A stretch of 64,000 nt of DNA. It comes from UBA1783 sp033808805. GTDB taxonomy: Bacteria > Bacillota_I > Bacilli_A > Erysipelotrichales > Erysipelotrichaceae. The notes under the pieces were generated by a model. That model was not told the DNA's origin. It did not search any database and saw only the letters and a list, made by a program, of their open reading frames with translations. How positions within the stretch are numbered: position 1 is the first letter of the stretch; each line of letters begins with the position of its first letter. Shown here one piece after another: positions 32,603-41,690 of the stretch. The position numbers and the translations under genes were made by a program. The stretch is from NCBI GenBank assembly GCA_033808805.1, contig JAPXMY010000001.1:62001-126000 (forward strand), read 5' to 3'.

Positions 32603-33106
32603 CTATTTCAACAGTGGTGTTATTTTTTCATATAACAATGGCACAATAATCAGATCCATTATCATTGTTGGAATAATGTATGAAGCATTGTAAGATAATG
32701 AGCCCCAAAACGGAACTTCCCATACAACAATTCCCGCAATTGTTGAAAACGCAAGTCTTATCAGACTAGTAATTATAATACCACAATATAACTTTTTATA
32801 GTTAGGAAAAAGACTGCTTAAACCATATACAGCATAAGCAAACAGATAATCAAAAAGGAAACTGAACATCCCATAATAATTGACTGAGCCAGTCACCAGC
32901 ATTAGCAATACTGCCACCACACATACTACTACCCCTTTTTTCCAGCCTAAATGATAACTTGATAATAGTAAGGCAATTGTTCCCAGCGATAGTCTTCCGC
33001 CCTGAGGCATCACAAACAGATTGAAAGTGTTGGCGATAAAATCTAACACTACAAATAATGCTCCATATAAAGCAATGTAAACTAAACTTTTAATTTTCTG
33101 ATTCAT
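32603..33106 (-). CDS. thiT: Thiamine ECF transporter S-component
   Basis: 167 residues with six membrane helices, the ThiT plan, including GGRLSLGTIALLLSSYHLGWKKG (about 31-53) and WEVPFWGSLSYN in the thiamine pocket region. ATG 33106 is the start: AAAGGTG precedes it and a TTG nine codons upstream lies inside the expression-platform hairpin. The gene is directly behind a TPP riboswitch. ThiT needs the shared EcfA/A'/T module, which is encoded elsewhere. Confidence 0.92.
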   Translation of the reverse strand: MNQKIKSLVYIALYGALFVVLDFIANTFNLFVMPQGGRLSLGTIALLLSSYHLGWKKGVVVCVVAVLLMLVTGSVNYYGMFSFLFDYLFAYAVYGLSSLFPNYKKLYCGIIITSLIRLAFSTIAGIVVWEVPFWGSLSYNASYIIPTMIMDLIIVPLLYEKITPLLK

Positions 33107-33129
33107 AAAAAAACACCTTTCTACAGGTG
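33107..33129 (-). terminator. Riboswitch expression-platform hairpin
   Basis: On the minus strand CACCT-GTAGAA-AGGTG is followed by seven T residues that end at the thiT ATG. It is both an intrinsic terminator and a sequestering stem for the AAAGGTG ribosome site, so it could act at either level. Confidence 0.6.
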
Positions 33130-33143
33130 CCAAGAAACTTAGA

Positions 33144-33211
33144 TCTTCCTACGCTAGTATTAACTAGATCAGGTCTAAGGGTATTTCTCAGCATTAAGCA
33201 CCCCTGTCTGA
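33144..33211 (-). promoter_or_regulatory. TPP riboswitch (THI element)
   Basis: The minus strand carries AGGGGTGC, GCTGAGAAATACCC, ACCTGATCTAG, TTAATACTAGCGTAGGAA in the order of the thiamine-pyrophosphate aptamer, with the conserved CTGAGA and ACCTGATC pyrimidine and pyrophosphate sensor cores. When TPP binds, thiT expression should fall. Confidence 0.95.
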
Positions 33212-33267
33212 CTTAATTATAGATTGTTTAAGAACAATTGTCTATAATTGATAATGGAGGTGTCATT

Positions 33268-33714
33268 ATGAGTCTTGATGAAAAACTAAAAACTTTTATA
33301 GCTGCTGAAAAATATTTAATTTCACTGCTTTCCAATACCAGCGCCTTTTTTAATGAACATTTAGAAGATATAAACTGGGTAGGATATTATCTGTACCAAG
33401 ATAATCAGCTCATATTAGGCCCCTTTCAGGGGAAAGCAGCCTGTGCAGTTATTCCACTTAACAGGGGTGTCTGTGGCCACTGTGCAACAATTAAAAAAAC
33501 AATTGTTGTTGATGATGTCCATAGTTTTGTTGGTCACATTGCCTGTGACAGTGCTTCAAATAGCGAAATCGTTATTCCTATCATCATTAATAATCAACTG
33601 TTTGGAGTATTGGATATTGATTCTCCAATCAAGGCCAGATTTACAGAAAAGGATAAAGATATTTTAGAAAAATGTATAGTTATATTGCAGAATAAAATAG
33701 AACAGCTTATCTGA
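33268..33714 (+). CDS. Free methionine-(R)-sulfoxide reductase (GAF domain)
   Basis: 148 residues. INWVGYYLYQDNQLILGPFQGKAACAVIPLNRGVCG and HIACDSASNSEIVIPI are the fRMsr signatures; C59, C69 and C93 keep the spacing (10 and 24) of E. coli C84, C94, C118. It reduces free Met-R-SO, using thioredoxin. ATG 33268 follows GGAGGTG. Divergent from the TPP riboswitch-thiT unit. Confidence 0.93.
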   Translation: MSLDEKLKTFIAAEKYLISLLSNTSAFFNEHLEDINWVGYYLYQDNQLILGPFQGKAACAVIPLNRGVCGHCATIKKTIVVDDVHSFVGHIACDSASNSEIVIPIIINNQLFGVLDIDSPIKARFTEKDKDILEKCIVILQNKIEQLI

Positions 33715-33731
33715 CTCGCTGTTCTTTTTTT
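33699..33731 (+). terminator. Terminator of the fRMsr gene
   Basis: AGAACAGC/GCTGTTCT overlaps the last codons and is followed by a T-run. Confidence 0.85.
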
Positions 33732-33778
33732 AAATTATTAGAAGATTGAAATAAGCTATATAATAGCCTATCCACATT

Positions 33779-33806
33779 AAAAGAAGCGAAATCGCTTCTT
33801 TTTTAT
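33779..33806. terminator. Bidirectional terminator
   Basis: AAAAGAAGCGA-AA-TCGCTTCTTTT between the fRMsr gene and gdhA. Confidence 0.88.
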
Positions 33807-33823
33807 CAGTTTCTAAGAACTTT

Positions 33824-35077
33824 TTAATACCATCCTCTTAGCTTCATTGCATCAGCTACCACCTTGATTGAATACATGTAGGCAGCTTCTCTCATTGAGA
33901 TATCACTATATTCCTGGTATAGAGTCCATATATTCTCAAATGCTTTTCTCATTGCCGCTTTCTCTTCTATTAATACCTTTTCTTCACTCCAGGTGTAACC
34001 ATATAAATTTTGTACCCACTCAAAATAAGAAACTGTCACACCACCGGCATTGGTTAAAATATCAGGAGAAACAAAAATTCCTCTTTCCTTAAAGATTTTA
34101 TCAGCCTCAATTGTTGTTGGTCCATTGGCAGCTTCAATAACTGCCTTTGCCTTGACTTTTTTGGCAGTTTCTTCATCAATAGCATTCTCAAGTGCCGCTG
34201 GAATTAAAAGATCCACATCTAATTTCCAAAAGTCAGCCATATCAATCACTTCAACACCCTCAAACTGAGCCAAGTTGTTGTTTGATGTTTTAAATTTCAT
34301 CAATGCTTCAATATCAATACCATCTGCATTATAAATCGCGTAGGCCTTTCCCTTATAAAACTCCGCAATTGAGACAACTTTTATCTTTTCATCCTGAAGC
34401 GATTTACATGTAAAGCTTCCTACGTTACCAAAACCCTGAACAGCAGCACTTGACTCTTCTGGTTTTTTATCTATTTTCTCTAAAAAACATTTGGCAATCT
34501 CAACAACTCCAACCCCCGTTGCCTGAGTTCTGCCCAAAGAACCCCCCAGCGAAACAGGTTTACCTGTAATAATACCAGGTTCTTGATAACCTTTTATTTT
34601 CTCATACTCATCCAACATCCATGACATTATCTGAGCGTTTGAACCAACATCAGGAGCTGGAATATCAATTCGATCACCTAAATATTTATGCGTCTTGTCT
34701 ATGTAACCCCTTGCCAACTGTTCAAGTTCATTTGATGATAATTCAAGTGGATTTACACTCACACCACCCTTACCACCACCATAAGGAAGTCCCACAACTC
34801 CACATTTAAAAGTCATAAAAATTGAAAGAGCCTTCACTTCATCTAAATCAACATTCTGGTGGAAGCGAATACCACCCTTATAAGGCCCGACAGCATTATT
34901 ATGCTGTGAGCGATAACCCTTGAAAGTTTTAATGGTTCCATCATCCATCTTGACAGGAATACTGACTTCCAATACCCTTTGAGGTTCCTTTAAAAGCTCA
35001 TAGACATCTTCTGATAATCCCAATTTATTAACCGCAATCCTGATTTGAGTTTGCGCATTTTTTAACACTTCAGACAT
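33824..35077 (-). CDS. gdhA: Glutamate dehydrogenase (Glu/Leu/Phe/Val family)
   Basis: 417 residues. Catalytic segment KCGVVGLPYGGGKGGVSV (about 108-125), substrate region RFHQNVDLDEVKALSIFMTFK, and the coenzyme fold AAVQGFGNVGSF followed by EFYKGKAYAI. The 417-residue length and sequence fit the NAD-type RocG/GudB-like hexamers used in amino-acid fermentation. ATG 35077 follows AAGGAGG. Single gene. Confidence 0.93.
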   Translation of the reverse strand: MSEVLKNAQTQIRIAVNKLGLSEDVYELLKEPQRVLEVSIPVKMDDGTIKTFKGYRSQHNNAVGPYKGGIRFHQNVDLDEVKALSIFMTFKCGVVGLPYGGGKGGVSVNPLELSSNELEQLARGYIDKTHKYLGDRIDIPAPDVGSNAQIMSWMLDEYEKIKGYQEPGIITGKPVSLGGSLGRTQATGVGVVEIAKCFLEKIDKKPEESSAAVQGFGNVGSFTCKSLQDEKIKVVSIAEFYKGKAYAIYNADGIDIEALMKFKTSNNNLAQFEGVEVIDMADFWKLDVDLLIPAALENAIDEETAKKVKAKAVIEAANGPTTIEADKIFKERGIFVSPDILTNAGGVTVSYFEWVQNLYGYTWSEEKVLIEEKAAMRKAFENIWTLYQEYSDISMREAAYMYSIKVVADAMKLRGWY

Positions 35078-35199
35078 ATAAATCCTCCTTAATTATCTGG
35101 TTGAAACTGTCATTTATATCTTACACCAAAAGTGCAATAAATTATAAGAAAACATTCGTTTTCAAGCAAAGCCTGAGGTTTAATTTTATTAAACCCTTG

Positions 35200-35637
35200 T
35201 TATTCAAACGATATAAGTTTTACATCTTTAACCTGTTTTAAGGTTTTAAAATCTTTAATCAATTCATTCATACTTATATCTGTTTCTGTAATATCTATCG
35301 ATATTATTACATTGGCGATTTCATTTACTGGCAGTGATTGAGAGATTGTCAGAACGCTTATTTTATTGTTTTTGATAATATTCAGCACACCTGACAAACT
35401 TCCTGGAAGATGAATCAAATCGACACTTAAAATTGCTTTTTTTGTCAGTTGGCTTTCTTCCGGCAGAAATACATAATCTTTATATTTGTAATAGGTGCTT
35501 CTTGAAATACCCACAGCCTTAACAGCTTCACTGATATTGGAATATTTCTTTTCTTTCATTGCCTGATTTACTTCAATTACTTTTATAAAGTAATCTGGCA
35601 AGACCTTTTTATGGACTATCAGATAATCTTTAGACAT
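35200..35637 (-). CDS. ACT-domain regulatory protein (UPF0735 / PheB-like)
   Basis: 145 residues: an N-terminal helix-turn-helix-like part (SEAVKAVGISRSTYYKYKDYVF, 38-59) and a C-terminal ACT domain (about 68-145, SVDLIHLPGSLSGVLNII). ACT domains bind amino acids. It is directly joined to thrB (stop and start adjoin) in the thrC-thrB operon, so threonine or homoserine is a likely ligand. It may act as the transcriptional regulator of the divergent thr genes (inference). Confidence 0.88.
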   Translation of the reverse strand: MSKDYLIVHKKVLPDYFIKVIEVNQAMKEKKYSNISEAVKAVGISRSTYYKYKDYVFLPEESQLTKKAILSVDLIHLPGSLSGVLNIIKNNKISVLTISQSLPVNEIANVIISIDITETDISMNELIKDFKTLKQVKDVKLISFE

Positions 35638-36507
35638 TTATATTTCCTCCACTTCAACTAATGAATTATGTATTCCGCAATCTAGCAGCTTCCAATTGCT
35701 TTTAGCTTTAGAAGTATTTATTTTTTTAGAAAAATATTTATCGTCTGATATTGCCAGGCAGGTTGGACCTGATCCACTGATCATAAATGTATAGGCCCCT
35801 TTATTCAGACATTCCTGTTTAAGTAAATCGAAATCAGGTATCAATGTTTTTCTATATGGTTCATGTATCCTGTCACTGTTTGCTATTTTAAGAATACTGT
35901 CATCTCCATCATTTAATGACAAGTAGAGACTGATAATCCTGGATAAATTAGCAACAGCATCTTCTTTTGAATATGCAGCAGGCAAAACTGCTCTGGCCAG
36001 ACTTGTTGAAATCTCAAAGTCAGGTATCAGCAAAGTAAATTTATATTTCTTATGAACAGCTATTTTCTTTGTATAAGGAACATCGTCGCACATAAAACTG
36101 GAAGTAAGTCCACCAAAAATAGCCGGAGCGATATTGTCTGGATGTCCTTCTATAGCGGTGCATATTTGAAATATCTCCAAAAACGTCAGCTGGTTATCAT
36201 TTAAATAGTTGGCAGCTACTGCCCCAGCTACTATTAACGAGGCACTGGAGCCCAATCCTCTGGCTATTGGAATCTTGGCTTCTATTTTCAGTCTGATGTT
36301 TTTAAAAGTGTTTAATTTTTCATTTACCCTGTCAAAAGCTATCATAAACAGATTGTTTCTATTTTGATATTTTTTATCCACACCTTCTATCGATAGTTCA
36401 GCACTTTCTTCTATATAGAAGGTATTGTAAATATTCAATGCCACACCTAAAGTATCAAAACCTACTCCTAGATTGGCACTGGTTGCCGGCACCTTAATCT
36501 TAATCAT
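35638..36507 (-). CDS. thrB: Homoserine kinase
   Basis: 289 residues, GHMP kinase: VPATSANLGVGFDTLG (5-20), the ATP loop PIARGLGSSASLIVAGA (about 80-96) and MISGSGPTCLAI near the end. Phosphorylates homoserine to O-phosphohomoserine for threonine synthase, encoded directly upstream with an 8-base overlap. Confidence 0.95.
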   Translation of the reverse strand: MIKIKVPATSANLGVGFDTLGVALNIYNTFYIEESAELSIEGVDKKYQNRNNLFMIAFDRVNEKLNTFKNIRLKIEAKIPIARGLGSSASLIVAGAVAANYLNDNQLTFLEIFQICTAIEGHPDNIAPAIFGGLTSSFMCDDVPYTKKIAVHKKYKFTLLIPDFEISTSLARAVLPAAYSKEDAVANLSRIISLYLSLNDGDDSILKIANSDRIHEPYRKTLIPDFDLLKQECLNKGAYTFMISGSGPTCLAISDDKYFSKKINTSKAKSNWKLLDCGIHNSLVEVEEI

Positions 36508-37975
36508 TTAATTCTCTTATCCTTTCAATTACATAATTTCTTCCTTCATCAATGCTTATGCTCTTATTGTGCAAAATTTCCAGCTTATTAATATCTTTTA
36601 AATTTGACGGAATTTCTTCTTTAGCTATTTGTGCCAGTTTCTGCATTGCCAGTGTTTCGTCCTTTACATCTGCTTCAGTAATAGAGTTCAGTACACTATT
36701 TGAAAATTTAAAAGGTGAAGCTGTCGCAAGAATGATATTATTATGCTTATCTACATACTTGTGACTTGCATGATAAGCGACGGCAGTATGAGGGTCTATC
36801 AATCTGTTATCTTCACTGAATGCCTGACATATTGCCTGACTGCACTTGCTTTCACTTACATATACTCCCACAAATGACTCTTGTAATTTCTCTAGCATTT
36901 CTTTATCTATTTCATATCTTCCTTTTGTGTTCAGCTCATCCATATATTGTTTTATTTTTTTATCGTCAAAATCACTTAACATAAACAATAGTCTTTCCAG
37001 ATTGCTAGATATTAAGATATCCATAGAAGGAGACATGGTAGTATAGAATTTTCTATTGATATCATAAATGCCGGTATTGATAAAATCGACTAAAACATTA
37101 TTTTTATTAGAGGCACAGACCAGTTTATTTATTGGACAGCCAATTAATTTGGCAATATATCCCGCCAGGATATCTCCAAAATTTCCTGTTGGCACAACAA
37201 AATTCACTTTATCATTCAGCTTAATAACCTCATTTTTAACTAAGGTAATATAAGCTTTAAAATAGTAAACCACCTGTGGGATCAATCTTCCGATATTAAT
37301 TGAATTGGCACTTGATAATTGAACATTTTTATAATCTTCACTTATCTGCTTATCTTCGTAGATAGCTTTTACAAGCCTTTGACAATCATCAAAATTTCCT
37401 GCGACAGCTACAACATCAACATTATTTCCTGTTGTGGTATTCATCTGTCTTTCTTGAATCTCGCTTACTCCATCTTGGGGATAGAATACCGTAATATAGG
37501 TGTTTTTTACATTTTTAAAAGCTTCCAGGGCTGCTTTGCCTGTGTCTCCACTTGTCGCTGTTAGGATGTAGATTTTTTTGTTTTCAGCATAAGTTTTATA
37601 AGCTGTGCTTAATAGATGGGGAAGAACTGTCAAAGCTATATCTTTAAAGGCTGATGTTGGCCCATGATAAAGTTCCAATAAGAAGTCCTTTCCTATTTCC
37701 GTTACTAAAACAATATCGTCTGTATTAAATGAATCAGTATAGCCATCTATAACACATGTTTTAATTTCTTTTTCAGTAAAATCATCAAAGATATTTGAAA
37801 GTATTAATGTTGCCAGCTGTTGATAATCTAAATCTAAACATTTGTTCAAGTCTATCTTAATGTCATCTAATTTTACAGGCGTATAGAGACCGCCATCTTT
37901 TGCCAGGCCCTTGATTATGGCCTCTTTTGAAGAGACAACATTTTCTTTATTTCTTGTACTTACAAATATTTGCAT
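36500..37975 (-). CDS. thrC: Threonine synthase
   Basis: 491 residues, the long bacterial type: N-terminal TRNKENVVSSKEAIIKGLAKDGGLYTP and PLP lysine K111 in HGPTSAFKDIALTVLPHLL, then TATSGDTGKAALEA. Converts O-phosphohomoserine to threonine. First gene of thrC-thrB-ACT. Its promoter (TTGTTT, 17 bases, TATCAT on the minus strand) overlaps that of the divergent hom operon. Confidence 0.95.
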   Translation of the reverse strand: MQIFVSTRNKENVVSSKEAIIKGLAKDGGLYTPVKLDDIKIDLNKCLDLDYQQLATLILSNIFDDFTEKEIKTCVIDGYTDSFNTDDIVLVTEIGKDFLLELYHGPTSAFKDIALTVLPHLLSTAYKTYAENKKIYILTATSGDTGKAALEAFKNVKNTYITVFYPQDGVSEIQERQMNTTTGNNVDVVAVAGNFDDCQRLVKAIYEDKQISEDYKNVQLSSANSINIGRLIPQVVYYFKAYITLVKNEVIKLNDKVNFVVPTGNFGDILAGYIAKLIGCPINKLVCASNKNNVLVDFINTGIYDINRKFYTTMSPSMDILISSNLERLLFMLSDFDDKKIKQYMDELNTKGRYEIDKEMLEKLQESFVGVYVSESKCSQAICQAFSEDNRLIDPHTAVAYHASHKYVDKHNNIILATASPFKFSNSVLNSITEADVKDETLAMQKLAQIAKEEIPSNLKDINKLEILHNKSISIDEGRNYVIERIRELND

Positions 37976-37985
37976 AAAATTCTCC

Positions 37986-38038
37986 TTGATTACATCCTGA
38001 AAGAATGATACTATGTTTCTAACACAAAAACAAGTGTT
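37986..38038. promoter_or_regulatory. Overlapping divergent hom and thrC promoters with palindrome
   Basis: Plus strand: TTGATT (37986-37991), 17 bases, TACTAT (38009-38014) for hom. Minus strand: TTGTTT (38033-38028), 17 bases, TATCAT (38010-38005) for thrC. AACAC and GTGTT at 38021-38038 flank the thrC -35 and lie at the hom start site, a good position for a common operator. Confidence 0.65.
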
Positions 38039-38061
38039 TTCCCAGGAAGGACAAAAATATT

Positions 38062-39207
38062 ATGAAAATTGCGTTATTAGGACATGGCAATGTCGGAAAA
38101 GGTGTATCAAGTATTATTGATAAAGGTAATACAAGTTTCACAAAACAACTGGAAATTAAAAAAATTCTTGTCAAAGATGAAAGTGAAGCTATCGATGAGA
38201 GAATGGTTTTTAATATTGATGATGCCTTAGATGATGATATTGATGTGGTAGTTGAATGTTTAGGTGGAATAGAGTTTCCTTTTATCTGTATTTCCAAAGC
38301 CTTAAATATGAAAAAACATGTCGTTACCAGTAATAAAAAAGTTATGGCCACCCATTATGAACAACTGGTTAGTTTGGCCAAGAAAAATGGTGTGAATATT
38401 ATTTTCGAAGCCAGTGTTGGTGGAGGAATTCCAGTAATGTCCAACATCAGACATACAAAAAGAATCGATGAAATCACCGATTTTATCGGAATATTCAATG
38501 GAACTACCAACTTTATCCTCTACAAGATGGCTAAGGAGAATAAAAGTTTCGATGATGTACTACTGGAAGCTCAAAAACTAGGGTATGCAGAAAGTGATCC
38601 TGGAGATGATATCGATGGTCATGATGTAAGATATAAATGTTGTCTGACCGGTAATATGGTGTGGGACAGTTCTTTAAATCTGGATGATATTACCACTTTT
38701 GGTATCAGAACAGTTAGTCAAAGGGATATTGATTTTGGAAAAAGTCATCAATCAACGCTTAAGCTCATTGGCAGGGGGATAAAAAAAGATGGCCATGTTC
38801 AGGTTTTTGTTTTACCAGAATTTGTTTCCGATAATGATATCCTGGCTCATGTGCCTTTAAATTTAAATTGTATTGTCTTTAAAAGTGACAATCTGGGTGC
38901 GGCATCTTATATTGGACAAGGTGCTGGAACATTTCCTACCGCTCATGCAGTGGTCCAGGATATTGTTTCATTATTGAACGATGAAGATTTGAAAACCAAT
39001 ATTAATAACAAGGTTTTTATTGACAATAAGGAATATACCAGTCAGTTCTATGTGCGAACTGAAAACCTGAAATTTTTCAGTGATTGCATCTACAAAAAAA
39101 TTGATTCGGATGTAATTATTACTGAACCTATGGATTTATTCACATTAAAAGATTTAATCGAAAAAACAGCTGATAAAAACATCTTTGTAGCAGGAGTTTC
39201 ATTATGA
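38062..39207 (+). CDS. hom: Homoserine dehydrogenase
   Basis: 381 residues: N-terminal NAD(P) fold KIALLGHGNVGKGV, catalytic domain VTSNKKVMATHYEQL, IFEASVGGGIPVM and GIFNGTTNFIL. Reduces aspartate semialdehyde to homoserine. The C-terminal regulatory ACT domain found in many homologues is not evident. The stop overlaps the lysC start by ATGA. Confidence 0.94.
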   Translation: MKIALLGHGNVGKGVSSIIDKGNTSFTKQLEIKKILVKDESEAIDERMVFNIDDALDDDIDVVVECLGGIEFPFICISKALNMKKHVVTSNKKVMATHYEQLVSLAKKNGVNIIFEASVGGGIPVMSNIRHTKRIDEITDFIGIFNGTTNFILYKMAKENKSFDDVLLEAQKLGYAESDPGDDIDGHDVRYKCCLTGNMVWDSSLNLDDITTFGIRTVSQRDIDFGKSHQSTLKLIGRGIKKDGHVQVFVLPEFVSDNDILAHVPLNLNCIVFKSDNLGAASYIGQGAGTFPTAHAVVQDIVSLLNDEDLKTNINNKVFIDNKEYTSQFYVRTENLKFFSDCIYKKIDSDVIITEPMDLFTLKDLIEKTADKNIFVAGVSL

Positions 39208-40541
39208 TAAAGGTAGTTAAATTTGGTGGCAGTTCACTGGCCAGCGCAAAACAGTTTAAAAAAGTAAAAAATATAATCGATAGTGATAAAGATAGAATTT
39301 TCATTGTCGCCAGTGCCTGTGGTAAAGCTGATAATGAAGACCATAAAGTTACTGATTTGCTTTATCTATGCCATGCTCATATAAAATACGGAGTTCCTTA
39401 CGATGATTTATTTAATATGATTTATGACAAGTATATGGGCATTAAAAAGGAACTGAATTTAAAACTTGATTTAGAAAAAGAGTTTAAAATTATCAGAGAT
39501 TTGATGGACAAAGATATCAGCCTTGATTTTCTGGTTTCCAGAGGAGAATATTTGACTGCCAAGTGTTTGGCTGAATATTTAAATGGACAATTTATCGATG
39601 CCAGTGAAGTTATTGAGTTCAATTACAATGGCAAAGTTAATTTTGAAAGAAGTGAACAAAATTTAAGAAACAAGATAAAAAATGGCATGAGAATTGTAAT
39701 CCCTGGTTTTTATGGGGCTTTACCTAATGGTGCCATAAAGGTAATGTCCAGAGGCGGCAGTGATATCAGCGCTTCTATAATAGCTAATCTTGTCAATGCG
39801 GATGTTTACGAAAACTGGACCGATGTTTCTGGTCTATTAACAGCTGATCCTAGAATTGTAGACAATCCTAAAACTATTAACTATATTACCTATAGTGAAC
39901 TTAGAGAACTCAGCTATATGGGAGCTAATGTACTTCATGATGAGGCAATATTTCCAGTAAGGGAAAAGAAAATTCCTATCAATATTAGAAACACCAATAA
40001 ACCTGAACATCCAGGTACTATGATTTTAAGTGACTGCAGTACACAGGATGCTATAGATCCACCGCATTTTATTACTGGAATTTCTGGAAAGAAAAACTTT
40101 TCGGTCATTACTATCAGCAAGCCGCAGATTTCCAGTGAAATTGGTGGTCTAAGAAAGACTTTACAGGTATTTGAAGATTTTAATGTTTCTGTTGAAAGTG
40201 TTCCTTCTGGTGTTGATTCATTCAGCGTAGTAGTTGAGACTGAAAAAATTGAAAAAGTACTTTATGAAGTTATTGCCAGATTAAAAAAGGATCTGGACTG
40301 TGATAATGTAACGGTTATCGATAAGATAGCTTTAATTGCCGTTGTAGGCAGAAGCATGAAAAACAAACCTGGAATGTCAGGGCTTCTGTTTGGTGAGCTT
40401 GGTTTGCATGATATTAATATCCGAATTATCAGCCAGGCAGCTGATGAGATTGACATTATTATCGGTGTTGATAATACTGACTTTGAAAAAACAATCAGAT
40501 GTATATACGATAAATTTATTAAAGGGAGCGATTCATTATGA
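39204..40541 (+). CDS. lysC: Aspartate kinase
   Basis: 445 residues: kinase start KVVKFGGSSLASAKQFKKV (3-21), IPGFYGALPNGAIKVMSRGGSDISASI (about 172-198) and two C-terminal ACT domains (about 300-445). Phosphorylates aspartate, the first step to Thr/Lys/Met. Feedback control through the ACT domains is expected. Overlaps hom upstream and asd downstream by 4 bases each, so the three are translationally coupled. Confidence 0.94.
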   Translation: MIKVVKFGGSSLASAKQFKKVKNIIDSDKDRIFIVASACGKADNEDHKVTDLLYLCHAHIKYGVPYDDLFNMIYDKYMGIKKELNLKLDLEKEFKIIRDLMDKDISLDFLVSRGEYLTAKCLAEYLNGQFIDASEVIEFNYNGKVNFERSEQNLRNKIKNGMRIVIPGFYGALPNGAIKVMSRGGSDISASIIANLVNADVYENWTDVSGLLTADPRIVDNPKTINYITYSELRELSYMGANVLHDEAIFPVREKKIPINIRNTNKPEHPGTMILSDCSTQDAIDPPHFITGISGKKNFSVITISKPQISSEIGGLRKTLQVFEDFNVSVESVPSGVDSFSVVVETEKIEKVLYEVIARLKKDLDCDNVTVIDKIALIAVVGRSMKNKPGMSGLLFGELGLHDINIRIISQAADEIDIIIGVDNTDFEKTIRCIYDKFIKGSDSL

Positions 40542-41521
40542 GAATAGGTATTTTAGGAGCTACTGGCGCAGTGGGCCAGCAGATGATGGAGTGTTTAGTT
40601 GAACAAGACATCAAGGTTGATGAACTCAGACTTATGGCCAGCCATAGAAGTGTTGGAAAAGAATTTGAGTTTAAAGGTGAAATGTTACAAGTGATTGAAG
40701 CCAAGGAAGATAGTTTTGAAGGTTTGGATGTAGTATTGGGTGCTGCCGGTGGAAAATCTTCAAAGTATTTTGCCCCATTTATAAAAAAAGCAGGAGCTGT
40801 ATTGATTGATAACAGCAGTGCTTTTAGATTGAACGACGATGTTCCTTTGGTTATTCCCGAAATTAATGGTGAAGATGCCAAAAAGCATAACGGAATTATT
40901 GCCAATCCAAATTGCAGTACCATCATTGCCTTTATGGCTCTGTATGGCATTAATAAAAAGTCAAAAATAACCAAAATGATCGCCAGCACCTATCAGGCTG
41001 TCAGCGGCGCTGGTATTGAGGGTGTCTATGAACTGGAAAATCAGGTTGAAGCACTGTTAAATGGCAAAGAAATAGAAAACAGTGTTTTCGCTCATCAGAT
41101 TGCCTATAACTGCATTCCTTCAATTGGAGCATATTTGGAAAATGGTTTTACCGACGAAGAAATGAAAATGCAGAATGAAGGAAGAAAAATCATGCATCTA
41201 CCTGATTTAGATGTCACCTGTACCTGTGTCAGAGTTCCAATAATTAGAAGTCACAGTATTTCTATCAGTTTTGCTACTGCCGAGCCTTTAACAATTGAAG
41301 AAGTCAGAGAAGCTATTTCTAACAGCGAAGGTGTCAGATTAATGGATGATGGTGCAAACAATATCTACCCTATGCCTATAAGTACCAGTAATAATGATAT
41401 TGTTGAAGTTGGAAGAATTAGAGAAGATAAGGTAATAGGTGGATATTCATTATTCTGCAGCGGTGATCAGATTAGAAAAGGCGCTGCAAGTAATACAGTA
41501 GCTATTATCAAGTGTCTGTAA
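40538..41521 (+). CDS. asd: Aspartate-semialdehyde dehydrogenase
   Basis: 327 residues: RIGILGATGAVGQQMMECL (2-20), active Cys C126 in IANPNCSTI, QAVSGAG and the RVPIIRSHS histidine segment. Reduces aspartyl phosphate to the semialdehyde, the substrate of hom. Last gene of the operon. Confidence 0.95.
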   Translation: MRIGILGATGAVGQQMMECLVEQDIKVDELRLMASHRSVGKEFEFKGEMLQVIEAKEDSFEGLDVVLGAAGGKSSKYFAPFIKKAGAVLIDNSSAFRLNDDVPLVIPEINGEDAKKHNGIIANPNCSTIIAFMALYGINKKSKITKMIASTYQAVSGAGIEGVYELENQVEALLNGKEIENSVFAHQIAYNCIPSIGAYLENGFTDEEMKMQNEGRKIMHLPDLDVTCTCVRVPIIRSHSISISFATAEPLTIEEVREAISNSEGVRLMDDGANNIYPMPISTSNNDIVEVGRIREDKVIGGYSLFCSGDQIRKGAASNTVAIIKCL

Positions 41522-41590
41522 TTGTTGTTTTTGTATTATCACACAATTTCACACTATGATTTGATTATTTTTCGCATCATAGCTAGTATC

Positions 41591-41625
41591 ATATGGTTAC
41601 AAGTAGTATCACTACTTGTCCATAT
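41591..41625. repeat. Long perfect-arm hairpin after asd
   Basis: ATATGG-TT-ACAAGTAGT, loop ATC, ACTACTTGT-CCATAT: 15 paired bases with a 2-base bulge. It has no T-run, lies between the asd stop and the real terminator, and may protect the mRNA 3' end or be a protein site. Confidence 0.55.
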
Positions 41626-41658
41626 ATCCTTTCTATTTCAAAGATATTTTATCCCCCA

Positions 41659-41690
41659 AAAGAAAAGCAGGTCATCCTGCTTTTTCTTTT
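41659..41690. terminator. Bidirectional terminator
   Basis: AAAAGCAGG-TCAT-CCTGCTTTTT between asd and the convergent unknown gene. Confidence 0.88.

Noticed and set aside
40519..40989. 156-codon minus-strand frame antisense to asd
   Set aside because: Shadow of the asd frame; no ribosome site.
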